Assembly (NCBI GenBank): GCA_963770865.1
Contig: CAVYRD010000008.1
Span: 1-64,000, forward strand
DNA: 64,000 nt
Reading direction: 5' to 3'
From: Miltoncostaea sp963770865
GTDB lineage: Bacteria; Actinomycetota; Thermoleophilia; Miltoncostaeales; Miltoncostaeaceae
Positions 21,298 to 29,613 of the stretch are shown one piece after another (position 1 is the first letter of the stretch; each line of letters opens with the position of its first letter). A program made the position numbers and the translations under genes. The notes below the pieces were generated by a model. That model worked only from the letters and a program-made list of their open reading frames with translations. It ran no database searches and was not told where the DNA came from.

Positions 21298-21807
21298 TCA
21301 GGTGAAGATGATCTGCCCGCCGGCGGCCATCGCGTAGAAGTCGCCGACCGTGATGATGTCCATGACCTGGGGCACGAAGTCCGCCGCGCTCAGGCCGAAC
21401 ATGTCCACGGACGCCTTGCACGCGTAGAGGCCCGCGCCGGTGTCGCCGATCATCTCGATGAACTCCGGGATGGGCGGGATGTCGAGCTCCTCCATCCGCT
21501 TCCCCATGAAGTGGGTGGCCAGCGCGGACATGCCGGGGAGGCCGCCGAGAAGCGTCGGGATGTGCATCGCCGGGTTGCCGACGGTCGCCACCTTCACGTG
21601 CTCGATCCGCTTGCGGTGCACGGCGTCGAGGCCGAAGAAGGTGAAGAACAGGTTCGCCTCGATGCCCTCGGCGCGGGCGCCGTTGGCCATGATCAGCGCG
21701 GGGTAGATCCCCTCCAGCGAGCCCTTCGAGACGATGATCGAGACCTTCGTGATCGGCTCGGGGACCGTCGCCGCGGCGCCGGGCGCCGCGCTCGTCTCGG
21801 TGGTCAT
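21298..21807 (-). CDS. DsrE/DsrF-like sulfur-relay protein
   Basis: A 169-residue protein of the DsrE superfamily. After a poorly conserved N-terminus it shows VSIIVSKGSLEGIYPALIMA, NLFFTFFGLDAVHRK and GAGLYACKASVDMFG. The cysteine in LYACKAS is at the place of the sulfur-carrying residue of this family. It would accept persulfide sulfur in the cytoplasm. It is the third gene of the SQR, TusE-like, DsrE-like operon and overlaps the TusE-like gene by one base (TGATG). Confidence 0.82.
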   Translation of the reverse strand: MTTETSAAPGAAATVPEPITKVSIIVSKGSLEGIYPALIMANGARAEGIEANLFFTFFGLDAVHRKRIEHVKVATVGNPAMHIPTLLGGLPGMSALATHFMGKRMEELDIPPIPEFIEMIGDTGAGLYACKASVDMFGLSAADFVPQVMDIITVGDFYAMAAGGQIIFT

Positions 21808-22124
21808 CAGATGCACCCCTTCGGCTTCGGGATCCCGGCGACGTGGGCGGCGGCCTTCGCCGGCCCCTTCGGGAACAGGGCGTAGAGCTCCTTGACGCTG
21901 ACGCCCGACGTCTTGCCGAGCACGCGGACGGTCGGGCCGGTGCCCTTCTCCAGGTACTCCCGGCGCATGAAGTCGATGACCTGCCAGTGGCGGTCGGTCA
22001 GCTCGCCGACGCCGTCGGCGCGGGCGATCTCGGCGGCCATCTCGCGCGTCCACTGCTCCGGGCGCTCGAAGAAGCCCTCCCCGTCGACGTCGACCGCTAC
22101 CCCCGCGTAGGTGGCGGTGCTCAT
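21807..22124 (-). CDS. TusE/DsrC-family sulfur-relay protein
   Basis: A 105-residue protein with the family core LTDRHWQVIDFMRREYLEKG and the flexible C-terminal arm ending GIPKPKGCI. The penultimate cysteine, which carries sulfur, is present. The second cysteine of true DsrC, about ten residues earlier, is absent (AKAAAHVAGIP), so it resembles TusE-like carriers rather than a dissimilatory sulfite reductase partner. ATG 22124 overlaps the SQR stop (ATGA). Together with SQR and DsrE it forms a persulfide-handling module. Confidence 0.85.
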   Translation of the reverse strand: MSTATYAGVAVDVDGEGFFERPEQWTREMAAEIARADGVGELTDRHWQVIDFMRREYLEKGTGPTVRVLGKTSGVSVKELYALFPKGPAKAAAHVAGIPKPKGCI

Positions 22125-23404
22125 GGCGCCCCTCCCTCCCTCTCGGATGTCGCCGCGGCCGGGCGGCGCTTGCCGCACTCGGGCATCTGCGACCCGACGC
22201 CGGGGATGTCGCGCCCAGGCAGGAGGCTGTGCCAGTAGAACCACTGGAACATCAGCTTGCCCAGGTGGTTGAGCCGGCTCTCCTTGAGCAGCGGCATCCC
22301 GACCGGCCCCGGGAAGTGTCCCGGCAGCGGCTCGGTCGCGTAGTTGAAGTCGATCATCAGGGCCTTCGAGAACCCCGTCTCGATGAAGCAGTTGGCGTGG
22401 CCGTCGTACGAGGCGTCGAGCGGGCGCCCCTCAAGGAAGCACACCACGTTCTCGGTCAGCACCTCGCCCTCGAAGTGCGTCACCGATCCGGCCTTGGAGA
22501 TGGGCAGGTCCGACGCGTCGCCGATCGCGAAGACGTTCTCCCGGGCCCGCGACTGCATCGTCGCCGGGTCGGCCGGCACGAAGCCCAGGGCGTCCCCGAG
22601 CCCCGGCGAGCGGCCGACGTACTCGGCACCGTCGTGCGCCGGGATCACCACCGCCAGGTCGAAGGGCTCCTCGCGCCCGTCGAACCCGGTGAGGACGCCG
22701 CCGCGGCCGTCCGCGCCGTAGGTCACCTCGCCGGTGTTGAACTCGGTGACGAGGCGGACGCCCTTCTCCTCGAGCAGCCCCCCGAGAGCGCGCGAGGCGA
22801 CCGGCTTGGTGAACGCGCCGTCGAGCGGCGTGACGTAGGTCAGCTCCACCGCGTCGCGCACGCCGCGCTCGCGCAGGTACCAGTCGGCCAGGAAGCAGAA
22901 CTCGAGCGGCGCCACCGGGCACTTGATGGGCATGTCCACGACGTTCACGACCAGCCGGCCCTCGCGCAGATGCGACAGCGCCCCGGCGAGCGCCGCGGCG
23001 CCCGCCAGGTCGTAGAACGTGAAGGCGCTGATCCCCCAGCCCGGCCCGGTGAGGCCCTCCGTCTCCTGCGGCGCGAGCGTGGCGCCGGTGGCCACGATCA
23101 GGACGTCGTACGGCACCTCGCGCCCGTCGCCGAGGACAACCGTGTCGCGCGCCGTCTCGACCCGCTCGATCGCGCTCTCGATCCAGTCGATGCCCTCGTG
23201 GAGCTGGCGGCTGCGGGACCGGACGATGTCCTCGGCGTGCGCGAGCCCGAATGGCACGAACAGCAGGCCCGGCTGGTAGAGGTGCCGGTCGTCGCGGTCG
23301 ATGACCGTGATGGCCGCCCGGTCGGCGGGCAGGCGACGCCGCAGGCGATTGGCCATGAGGGTGCCGCCGGTCCCGGCGCCGAGGATGACGATGCGTGGGG
23401 GCAT
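22121..23404 (-). CDS. sqr: Sulfide:quinone oxidoreductase-like flavoprotein
   Basis: A 427-residue FAD enzyme of the SQR/FCC family: the dinucleotide motif VILGAGTGGTLMANRL, LIVATGATLAP, and the C-terminal FAD motif VFAIGDASDLPISKAG. Cysteines in MPIKCPVAPLEFCF and a further one near the C-terminus (MPECGKRR) could form the active-site pair. It oxidises sulfide to a polysulfide or persulfide and passes electrons to quinone at the inner face of the membrane. The hydrophobic, aromatic C-terminal part (LMFQWFYWHSLLPG) fits membrane attachment. Strong GAAGGAG before ATG 23404. Confidence 0.85.
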   Translation of the reverse strand: MPPRIVILGAGTGGTLMANRLRRRLPADRAAITVIDRDDRHLYQPGLLFVPFGLAHAEDIVRSRSRQLHEGIDWIESAIERVETARDTVVLGDGREVPYDVLIVATGATLAPQETEGLTGPGWGISAFTFYDLAGAAALAGALSHLREGRLVVNVVDMPIKCPVAPLEFCFLADWYLRERGVRDAVELTYVTPLDGAFTKPVASRALGGLLEEKGVRLVTEFNTGEVTYGADGRGGVLTGFDGREEPFDLAVVIPAHDGAEYVGRSPGLGDALGFVPADPATMQSRARENVFAIGDASDLPISKAGSVTHFEGEVLTENVVCFLEGRPLDASYDGHANCFIETGFSKALMIDFNYATEPLPGHFPGPVGMPLLKESRLNHLGKLMFQWFYWHSLLPGRDIPGVGSQMPECGKRRPAAATSEREGGAP

Positions 23405-23502
23405 TGGCGCTCCTTCCTCATCCGAGTCTGGAGCGCCCCCCGCCGTCGCGTAAGCGCGTCATCACGGACGCCCGGCCCGGGAAAGCCGCAACCCCGGGGG
23501 CG

Positions 23503-23904
23503 TCACGCCACCGGCGAGGCGACCTCCACGAGGGTGCCGAACGGGTCGCGCACGTAGGCGACGGTCTGCCCGTGCGGCTTCACCGACGGGGGCGCGAGGG
23601 CCGAGCAGCCCTCGGCGAGCGCCCGCGCGTAGGCCGCCTCGACGTCCTCGTAGACCAGGGCCAGCTCGACGTTGAACGGCGGCTCCGAGAGCTCCGGCGC
23701 CCGGTAGCCCTCGGGCAGGTTCGACGCCGCCAGCCCGCGCTCGGCGAACGCCAGCGCCGTCTCCCCCGTGGCCATCTGGCCGAAGGTCCCGCTCGGATCG
23801 ACGAACGCGCGCTCCAGCCCGAAGGCGCGCTCGTAGAGGCCGACCGCGGCCTCGACGTCGTCCACGTACACGATCACCCAGCCCAGCCGTCCGCGCTCGC
23901 CCAT
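23503..23904 (-). CDS. VOC (glyoxalase/bleomycin resistance) superfamily protein
   Basis: A 133-residue single VOC domain: WVIVYVDDVEAAVGLYERAF at the start, and DPFGTLVEVASPV with the metal-ligand glutamate at the end. The family covers glyoxalases, dioxygenases and binding proteins, so the reaction is open. ATG 23904, preceded by GGAGGCGAC. It stands between the sulfur module and the AraC-type regulator, on the same strand as both. Confidence 0.82.
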   Translation of the reverse strand: MGERGRLGWVIVYVDDVEAAVGLYERAFGLERAFVDPSGTFGQMATGETALAFAERGLAASNLPEGYRAPELSEPPFNVELALVYEDVEAAYARALAEGCSALAPPSVKPHGQTVAYVRDPFGTLVEVASPVA

Positions 23905-23972
23905 GTCGCCTCCTCCCGTTGCCTGCGCCCATCCTCGCGCCCGCCCGCGGCCCGCGTCTTGAAGGAAACGGA

Positions 23973-24698
23973 CTACAGGCGCGTGGGCGGCGCCCCGGCG
24001 AGGTCGGCGCAGTCGCGCGCCAGGTGGGCCTGGTCGGCGTACCCGCAGCGGGCGGCGACGGCCGCCCAGCCGAGGTCCTGCTCGCGACCGGCCAGGGCCA
24101 GCGCACGCCGCAGGCGCAGCACGCGGGCCAGGCGCCGCGGGCCGTAGCCGACGCCGGCGACGACGCGGCGGCGCAGGTGGCGCTCCCCCACCCCGAGGTC
24201 GCGCGACAGGGCGCCGAGGCCCAGGCGCGGCTCGCCCCCGAGGCGGCCGGCGACGGCCGCGACGAGCGGGTCGGGCTCCTCCCCGCCGGCGCGGCGGCCG
24301 GTCAGCCAGGCGAGCATCAGCTCGCCGCGCTCGCGCGGGCCGGCCGCCCCGTCGAGCGCCTCGGCGAGCGGCGCGAGACCCGGGCCGAGCGCGTCGACCG
24401 CGGGAGGACTCGTGTCGCGCAGCCCGGCGGCGTCCAGCCCGAGCAGCGCCGGGGCCCCGCCGGGGCGCATCCGCACGCCGGCCGCCGCCCCGCCGCGCGG
24501 TATGCGCGCCGTGAAGGCGGTCGTGTTCGGACCGGCCACCCGCAGGCCGCCGTCGGGCGTCCACACGAGGTCGATGCACCCGTCGGGGACGACGCGGTGC
24601 GCCAGGTCCTCATGGGCCTCCAGCTCCCAGGAGCACTCCGCCCACGCCGCGAGGGCGGCGGGGGCGGGTCGCTCCCGGTAGGAGGCCACCGCGCTCAC
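23973..24698 (-). CDS. AraC-family transcriptional regulator
   Basis: A 241-residue regulator. The N-terminal half is of the DUF6597 type (HRVVPDGCIDLVWTPDG, ARIPRGGAAAGVRMRPGGAP). The C-terminal half is the AraC double helix-turn-helix (LSRDLGVGERHLRRRVVAGV, GWAAVAARCGYADQAHLARD). Start GTG 24698, overlapping the glyA stop by 4 bases, so it is translated behind glyA. Its target could be the VOC gene next to it; this is only an inference from position. Confidence 0.82.
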   Translation of the reverse strand: MSAVASYRERPAPAALAAWAECSWELEAHEDLAHRVVPDGCIDLVWTPDGGLRVAGPNTTAFTARIPRGGAAAGVRMRPGGAPALLGLDAAGLRDTSPPAVDALGPGLAPLAEALDGAAGPRERGELMLAWLTGRRAGGEEPDPLVAAVAGRLGGEPRLGLGALSRDLGVGERHLRRRVVAGVGYGPRRLARVLRLRRALALAGREQDLGWAAVAARCGYADQAHLARDCADLAGAPPTRL

Positions 24699-25984
24699 AC
24701 GGCGGTTCCCGCGTGCAGCCGGGGATAGAGCGGGAAGCGGTCGCCGATCGCGCGCGACCGGGCGCGCAGCGCCTCGAGGTCGGCGTCGCCGGCCTCGGGC
24801 CGCAGCGCGGCGACGACGATCTGGCCGATCTCGCGCATCTCCGCCCCGCGCAGCCCGCGGGTGGTGAGGGCGGCGGTGCCGATGCGCAGGCCGGAGGTGA
24901 CCGTCGGCGGGCGCTCGTCGAACGGCACGCCGTTCTTGTTGACCGTGATGCCGGCCTTGTCGAGCCGGTGCTCGCCCTCCTGGCCGGTGAGCGGCGTGGC
25001 CGAGAGGTCGACCAGCACGAGGTGGTTGTCCGTGCCGCCGCTGACCAGGTCGAGCCCGCCCGCGAGCAGCTCTCCGGCGAGCGCCTGGCAGTTGTCCACG
25101 GTGGCCTGCTGGCGCGCCCGGAACTCCGGCGTCAGCGCCTGGCCGAACGCCACCGCCTTGCCGGCGATGACGTGCATCAGCGGGCCGCCCTGCAGGCCGG
25201 GGAACACGGCCTTGTCGACCTTCGCGGCCAGGTCCTCGTTGCACAGGACCATGCCCGCGCGCGGGCCGCCCAGGGTCTTGTGGATGGTCGTCGTCACCAC
25301 GTCGGCGATCCCGACCGGCGACGGGTGCACGCCCGCGGCGACCAGGCCGGCGATGTGGGCCATGTCCACCATGAACCGCGCGCCCACCTCGTCGGCGATC
25401 TCCCGGAAGGCCGGGAAGTCGATGATCCGCGGGTAGGCCGAGGCGCCCGCGACGATCAGCGCGGGCCGCACCTCGCGGGCCATGTCGCGCACCTGGTCCA
25501 TGTCGATGCGCCCGTCCTCGCGGCGCACGCCGTAGTGGTGGAACTCGTAGAGCTTCCCGGAGAAGTTGACCTTGAGGCCGTGGGAGAGGTGGCCGCCGTG
25601 GGAGAGCGCCATCGCCAGCACGCGGTCGCCCGGCTGCAGCGTCGCGGCGTAGGCGGCCTCGTTGGCCGTGGAGCCGGAGTGCGGCTGCACGTTCACGTGG
25701 TCGGCGCCGAACAGCTCGAGCGCGCGGTCGATCGCGAGCTGCTCGACCTCGTCCACGACCTCACAGCCGCCGTAGTAGCGGCGCCCCGGCAGGCCCTCGG
25801 CGTACTTGTTGGTGAGCACCGACCCGACGGCCTGCAGGACCGCCTGGCTCGTGAAGTTCTCGCTCGCGATCATCTCGAGCGTGTCGCTCTGGCGATCGAG
25901 CTCCGCGCCGAGAAGACGGGCGATGGCCGGATCGGCCTCCGAGATGTCCTGCGACAGGTAGCTGTCGTCGTCGATGAAGCTCAC
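24695..25984 (-). CDS. glyA: Serine hydroxymethyltransferase
   Basis: A 429-residue PLP enzyme that converts serine and tetrahydrofolate to glycine and methylene-tetrahydrofolate. It shows EMIASENFTSQAVLQAVGSV, YAEGLPGRRYYGGCEVVDEV, the active-site lysine in VVTTTIHKTLGGPRAGM, and the C-terminal TVTSGLRIGTAALTTRG. Full length. Start GTG 25984. It follows sua5 in the translation-gene run, a common actinobacterial order. Confidence 0.96.
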   Translation of the reverse strand: MSFIDDDSYLSQDISEADPAIARLLGAELDRQSDTLEMIASENFTSQAVLQAVGSVLTNKYAEGLPGRRYYGGCEVVDEVEQLAIDRALELFGADHVNVQPHSGSTANEAAYAATLQPGDRVLAMALSHGGHLSHGLKVNFSGKLYEFHHYGVRREDGRIDMDQVRDMAREVRPALIVAGASAYPRIIDFPAFREIADEVGARFMVDMAHIAGLVAAGVHPSPVGIADVVTTTIHKTLGGPRAGMVLCNEDLAAKVDKAVFPGLQGGPLMHVIAGKAVAFGQALTPEFRARQQATVDNCQALAGELLAGGLDLVSGGTDNHLVLVDLSATPLTGQEGEHRLDKAGITVNKNGVPFDERPPTVTSGLRIGTAALTTRGLRGAEMREIGQIVVAALRPEAGDADLEALRARSRAIGDRFPLYPRLHAGTAV

Positions 25985-26030
25985 GCGGCTCGTCCCCCGG
26001 GGTGGTGTGCGAAGGGTCGAGGGTACACCC

Positions 26031-26651
26031 CTACCCAGGACGGATGACGCGCGCGCCGACGGCGGCGAGCGCCTGCTCGACGGCGCCCGGATCCGGGCCC
26101 GGGCGCAGCAGTTCCGCCGGCCCGCCGGCGGCGACGGGGCGCAGGTCCACCACGGCCGAGGCGGTGCCCGGCAGCCGCCCGGCGTCGAGCGCCACCGCCC
26201 CGGCGCGCAGTTCCCCGGGAACCTCCTCCACCCGCGCGGGGTCGGGCCCGCCGGGGTGGTTCGCGCTCGTTGCGACCAGGGGGATGCCGAGCTCCGCCGC
26301 CTCCCCGCCCGTGCGCGGCGCGCGCAGGCCGACGCTTCCGGGCGAGTCGCCGGCCGCCGCCGCGTAGCGGCCCGCGGGGTCGGGGACGATGCACGTCACC
26401 GGGCCCGGAAGGAGCGCCGCGGCCGCGGCCCGGGTCGGTGCGTCGAGCGCCGCGAGGGCCTCCTCCAACAGGCCCGCGCCGAGCAGGAGGACCTGGCACG
26501 GCTGGCTGCGCGGCCGCCCCTTGAGGGCGTAGAGCGCGGCGACCCCCTCGGGCACGTCGAGCGCGGCCGCCAGGCCGTAGACCGTGTCCGTCGGCACCAG
26601 GGCCACCGCCCCGCCGAGGAGGGCCTCCCGCAGCTCGGCGGCCGTCGTCAC
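26031..26651 (-). CDS. tsaC: L-threonylcarbamoyladenylate synthase (Sua5/YrdC/YwlC)
   Basis: A 206-residue YrdC-domain enzyme that makes threonylcarbamoyl-AMP for the t6A37 modification of tRNA. Characteristic segments are VALVPTDTVYGLAAALDV, LYALKGRPRSQPCQVLLLG, LLPGPVTCIVP and IPLVATSANHPGG. Start GTG 26651, overlapping the prmC stop by 4 bases. It lacks the extra C-terminal Sua5 domain, as is normal for short forms. Confidence 0.93.
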   Translation of the reverse strand: MTTAAELREALLGGAVALVPTDTVYGLAAALDVPEGVAALYALKGRPRSQPCQVLLLGAGLLEEALAALDAPTRAAAAALLPGPVTCIVPDPAGRYAAAAGDSPGSVGLRAPRTGGEAAELGIPLVATSANHPGGPDPARVEEVPGELRAGAVALDAGRLPGTASAVVDLRPVAAGGPAELLRPGPDPGAVEQALAAVGARVIRPG

Positions 26652-27490
26652 GCCCGGCGCCCGCCCACCACCCGCGCCACCCCGGCGAGGTCGTCGCGGT
26701 GGCCCACGTCCACGAGGCCCGCGGCCGCGAGCAGGCCCTCGGCGGCCGGGCCCTGGCCGGCGCCGACCTCCACCAGCACCCAGCCGCCCGGCTCCAGGTG
26801 CCCGGGCCCCTCGCGGGCGATGCGCTCGACGGCCTCGAGCCCGGTGGGCCCGGCGACGAGCGCGCCCTCGGGCTCGTAGCGCAGCTCGGCCGGCGCCCCG
26901 GCCAGGTCGCGCTCGGAGAGGTACGGCGGGTTGGCCGCGATCACGTCGAATCGGCGCCCGCCGACGGCCGCGAAGCCGTCCGACAGGAGCCACTCGACAC
27001 CGGCGCCGCACCGGACGCCGTTCGCCCGCGCCCGCTCGAGCGCCTCGGGGGAGCGGTCGAGCGCCGTCACCCGCAGCCCGGCGCCCTCGTCGGCCAGCGC
27101 CAGCGCCACGGCGCCGCTGCCCGTGCCCCAATCGAGCGCCGCGCCGCCCTCCGGGGCCACCGCCAGGGCCCACTCCACGAGGATCTCCGTCTCGGGCCGG
27201 GGCACCAGCACCTCGGGACCGACGCCCAGGCGCAGCCGCCGGAAGGCCCGCTCGCCGAGCACGTAGGCCACCGGCTCCCGCCGCGCCCGGCGGCCGAGCA
27301 GCTCGCGCGCGCGCGCAAGCTCGGGGGGCGTGAGCGGGCGCTCGGAGTCGGTGTAGAGCTGCAGCCGCTCCACCCCGAGGGCGTGCGCCAGCAGCAGGTC
27401 GGCGTCCAGGCGCGGCGAGGCGGAGCCCTTCTCGCGCAGGTAGGCCGTGCTGCGGCGCAGGACCTCGCCGATGGTGAGGGCGCCGCTCAT
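26648..27490 (-). CDS. prmC: Peptide chain release factor glutamine methyltransferase
   Basis: A 280-residue SAM-dependent enzyme that methylates the glutamine of the GGQ motif in release factors. The N-terminal helical domain (LTIGEVLRRSTAYLREKG) is followed by the Rossmann domain with LDWGTGSGAVALALA and the catalytic IAANPPYL. Its substrate RF1 is encoded two genes upstream (prfA), with an unknown gene between. ATG 27490. Confidence 0.95.
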   Translation of the reverse strand: MSGALTIGEVLRRSTAYLREKGSASPRLDADLLLAHALGVERLQLYTDSERPLTPPELARARELLGRRARREPVAYVLGERAFRRLRLGVGPEVLVPRPETEILVEWALAVAPEGGAALDWGTGSGAVALALADEGAGLRVTALDRSPEALERARANGVRCGAGVEWLLSDGFAAVGGRRFDVIAANPPYLSERDLAGAPAELRYEPEGALVAGPTGLEAVERIAREGPGHLEPGGWVLVEVGAGQGPAAEGLLAAAGLVDVGHRDDLAGVARVVGGRRA

Positions 27491-27509
27491 CGCGCGTCCC
27501 GCCCCTGCG

Positions 27510-28166
27510 TCAGCGGCGGGCGCGCGTGGTGAGGAAGGCGGTGAGCGGCCCCGTGAGGAACTCGTAGACGGAGTCGGTCACCTCGCGCAGAGCGGCGGCG
27601 TCGGCCACCGAGTCGCCCTGCGTGTGGACCAGGCGCAGGTAGACCTTGGACGGCTCCGAGTGCATCGGCTCGACGGCGATCTCGACCGATGCGTCGCCCG
27701 AGCGCCGCCAGATGCGCAGCCCCAGCGACACCTCGTCGCCCGCCAGCAACTCGAGGCGGTCGTCCTCCATCTGGAGGATCCCCTCCACCAGCAGCTCGCG
27801 GGCCGCCTCGGCGTCGCCCGCGTCCCAGACCGCGACCAGGGTGACGTCCTCGATCCACAGCTCGCCGATGCCGTAGCGCTCGGCTGCCTCGCCCACCAGG
27901 CCGACGACCCGCTCCAGCCCCTCGCGGTAGCCCATGCCGGTGACCCCGCACGAGGCCATCTGGGCCGGGCGCAGCACGCACTCGGCGCCGTCGGGGCCCG
28001 AGAACGTCGCGCCCGCGTCGGGGTGGAACTCCATCCGGGACAGGCCGTACCGCTCGCCGACGGAGGCGAAGAAGATCGCGAGGTCCTCGCGTGGCAGGGC
28101 CACCTCGTCGTGGCGCAGGGTCACGCCCAGGAACTCGATCCGCAGCAGGTCGGGGTTGAGCGTCAT
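27510..28166 (-). CDS. Conserved-looking protein of unknown function inside the prfA-prmC operon
   Basis: A 218-residue acidic soluble protein that I do not recognise. It begins NPDLLRIEFLGVTLRHDEVA and contains IGELWIEDVTLVAVWDAGDA and VSLGLRIWRRSGDASVEIAV, with alternating beta-like stretches and a C-terminal helix (DSVYEFLTGPLTAFLTTRA). It has no membrane segment or signal. ATG 28166 overlaps the prfA stop (ATGA) and the stop is 19 bases before prmC, so it is translated with two release-factor genes. Confidence 0.75.
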   Translation of the reverse strand: MTLNPDLLRIEFLGVTLRHDEVALPREDLAIFFASVGERYGLSRMEFHPDAGATFSGPDGAECVLRPAQMASCGVTGMGYREGLERVVGLVGEAAERYGIGELWIEDVTLVAVWDAGDAEAARELLVEGILQMEDDRLELLAGDEVSLGLRIWRRSGDASVEIAVEPMHSEPSKVYLRLVHTQGDSVADAAALREVTDSVYEFLTGPLTAFLTTRARR

Positions 28167-29245
28167 ACCGAGGCCGCCTCGCTCTGCTCCTCGAGGCGCT
28201 GCTGGCGCTCCTGCGCGGCCAGCGCGTCCGTCAGGGCGTTGAGGTTTCCCGCGAGCACCTGCTCGCGGAGGGGAACGGTCAGGTTCACGCGGTGGTCCGT
28301 CACACGGTTCTGCGGATAGTTGTACGTCCGCACCTTCTCCGAGCGGTCGCCCGAGCCGATCGACGACTTGCGGGCGTCGCTCATCTCGCGGGCGCGCTCC
28401 TCGCGGGCCCGCTCGTAGAGGCGGGCGCGCAGCACGCGCATGGCGCGCTCGAAGTTCTGGAGCTGGCTCTTCTCGTCCTGCATCGACACGACGATGCCGG
28501 TGGGCAGGTGCGTGAGCCGCACAGCCGAGTCGGTGGTGTTGACGCTCTGCCCGCCGGGGCCGCTCGAGCGGTAGACGTCGCGCTTGACGTCGTTGCGGTC
28601 GATCGTGACGTCCACGTCCTCGACCTCGGGGAGCACGGCGACGGTCGCCGTGGAGGTGTGGATGCGGCCCTGGCTCTCGGTGGCCGGCACGCGCTGCACC
28701 CGGTGGACGCCGGCCTCGTGCTTGAACACGGCGAAGGCCCCGCCGCCCTTGACCGCGATGGTCGCCTCGCGAAGGCCGCCGGCGTCGGCCTCGCCGGCCG
28801 ACATCAGCTCGACCTTGAGGCCCCGCGACTCGGCGTAGCGGGTGTAGACGTCGAGCAGGTCGCGCGCGAACAGCGCCGCCTCCTCGCCGCCGGCCGCGGC
28901 GCGGATCTCGACCAGGGTGTCGCGGTCGTCGTCCGGGTCGGGCTCGACCAGCGCCTCGCGGATCAGCGGCTCGAGGGCCTCCAGCTCGCCCTCGGCCTCG
29001 ACCAGGAGGGAGCGGACGTCATCGTCGTCGCCGTCGGCCAGCATCTCGCGGGCCTCCTCGGCCCGGCCCGCGGCGTCCTCCCAGCGGTCGGCCAGGGAGA
29101 ACGCCTCGGTCAGGTGGGACCAGCGCCGGTTGACGTCCGCGTAGCGCGCACGGTCCGCGCTGAGATCGGGGTCGGCGAGGGCCTCCGAGAGCTCGGCGCG
29201 CGTGCGGACGATCTGATCGACCAGCGACCGCGCCGCGGTGCTCAT
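28163..29245 (-). CDS. prfA: Peptide chain release factor 1
   Basis: A 360-residue RF1 that ends translation at UAA and UAG. The catalytic GGQ lies in YRSSGPGGQSVNTTDSAVRL. The region GGEEAALFARDLLDVYTRYA is typical domain-2 sequence, and the C-terminus carries SEKVRTYNYPQNRVTDHRVN. The N-terminal helical domain is normal. ATG 29245, 19 bases after rpmE. Confidence 0.96.
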   Translation of the reverse strand: MSTAARSLVDQIVRTRAELSEALADPDLSADRARYADVNRRWSHLTEAFSLADRWEDAAGRAEEAREMLADGDDDDVRSLLVEAEGELEALEPLIREALVEPDPDDDRDTLVEIRAAAGGEEAALFARDLLDVYTRYAESRGLKVELMSAGEADAGGLREATIAVKGGGAFAVFKHEAGVHRVQRVPATESQGRIHTSTATVAVLPEVEDVDVTIDRNDVKRDVYRSSGPGGQSVNTTDSAVRLTHLPTGIVVSMQDEKSQLQNFERAMRVLRARLYERAREERAREMSDARKSSIGSGDRSEKVRTYNYPQNRVTDHRVNLTVPLREQVLAGNLNALTDALAAQERQQRLEEQSEAASV

Positions 29246-29264
29246 GGACGCCCCTGCCGGGCGC

Positions 29265-29480
29265 TCAGGAGCCGGAGCGCTGGCTCTGGGCCAGCTTGCG
29301 CTGGAAGCGCTCGACCCGGCCGCCGGTGTCGATCAGCTTCTGCTTGCCCGTGTAGAACGGGTGGCAGTTGCTGCACACCTCGACCCGGATCTCCGGCTTG
29401 GTGGAGCGCGTCTCGAACTCGTTGCCACACGTGCAGCGGACGTGCGAGACGATGTAGTTCGGGTGGATGTCCGCCTTCAT
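29265..29480 (-). CDS. rpmE: Ribosomal protein L31 (zinc-binding type)
   Basis: A 71-residue 50S protein starting MKADIHPNYIVSHVRCTCGN. The cysteines of CTCG and CSNCHPFYTGKQK make it the C+ zinc form, which is used when zinc is sufficient. ATG 29480. First gene of the prfA-prmC-sua5-glyA run. Confidence 0.96.
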   Translation of the reverse strand: MKADIHPNYIVSHVRCTCGNEFETRSTKPEIRVEVCSNCHPFYTGKQKLIDTGGRVERFQRKLAQSQRSGS

Positions 29481-29501
29481 GGTGACCTCGTGTCGGATCG
29501 C

Positions 29502-29520
29502 GGCCGCCCGGTTGGCGGCC
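29502..29520 (-). promoter_or_regulatory. Hairpin in the rpmE leader
   Basis: GGCCGCC and its complement GGCGGCC enclose the 5-base loop CGGTT, 22 bases before the rpmE start. In this position it could be a leader structure that controls rpmE, perhaps by binding of L31 itself, but nothing proves it. Confidence 0.35.
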
Positions 29521-29568
29521 CCATCGATGAATTGAGCTTAGACGACCGCGCAAGCACGGCGGCACGCC

Positions 29569-29600
29569 ACCCCGGGCCGGCGCGGCGGCCGGCCCGGGGT
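29569..29600 (-). terminator. Terminator hairpin after etfA
   Basis: A perfect 12-bp stem ACCCCGGGCCGG with an 8-base loop, 13 bases past the etfA stop. It separates the etf operon from rpmE. Confidence 0.75.
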
Positions 29601-29613
29601 GCCGCGGGACGGG

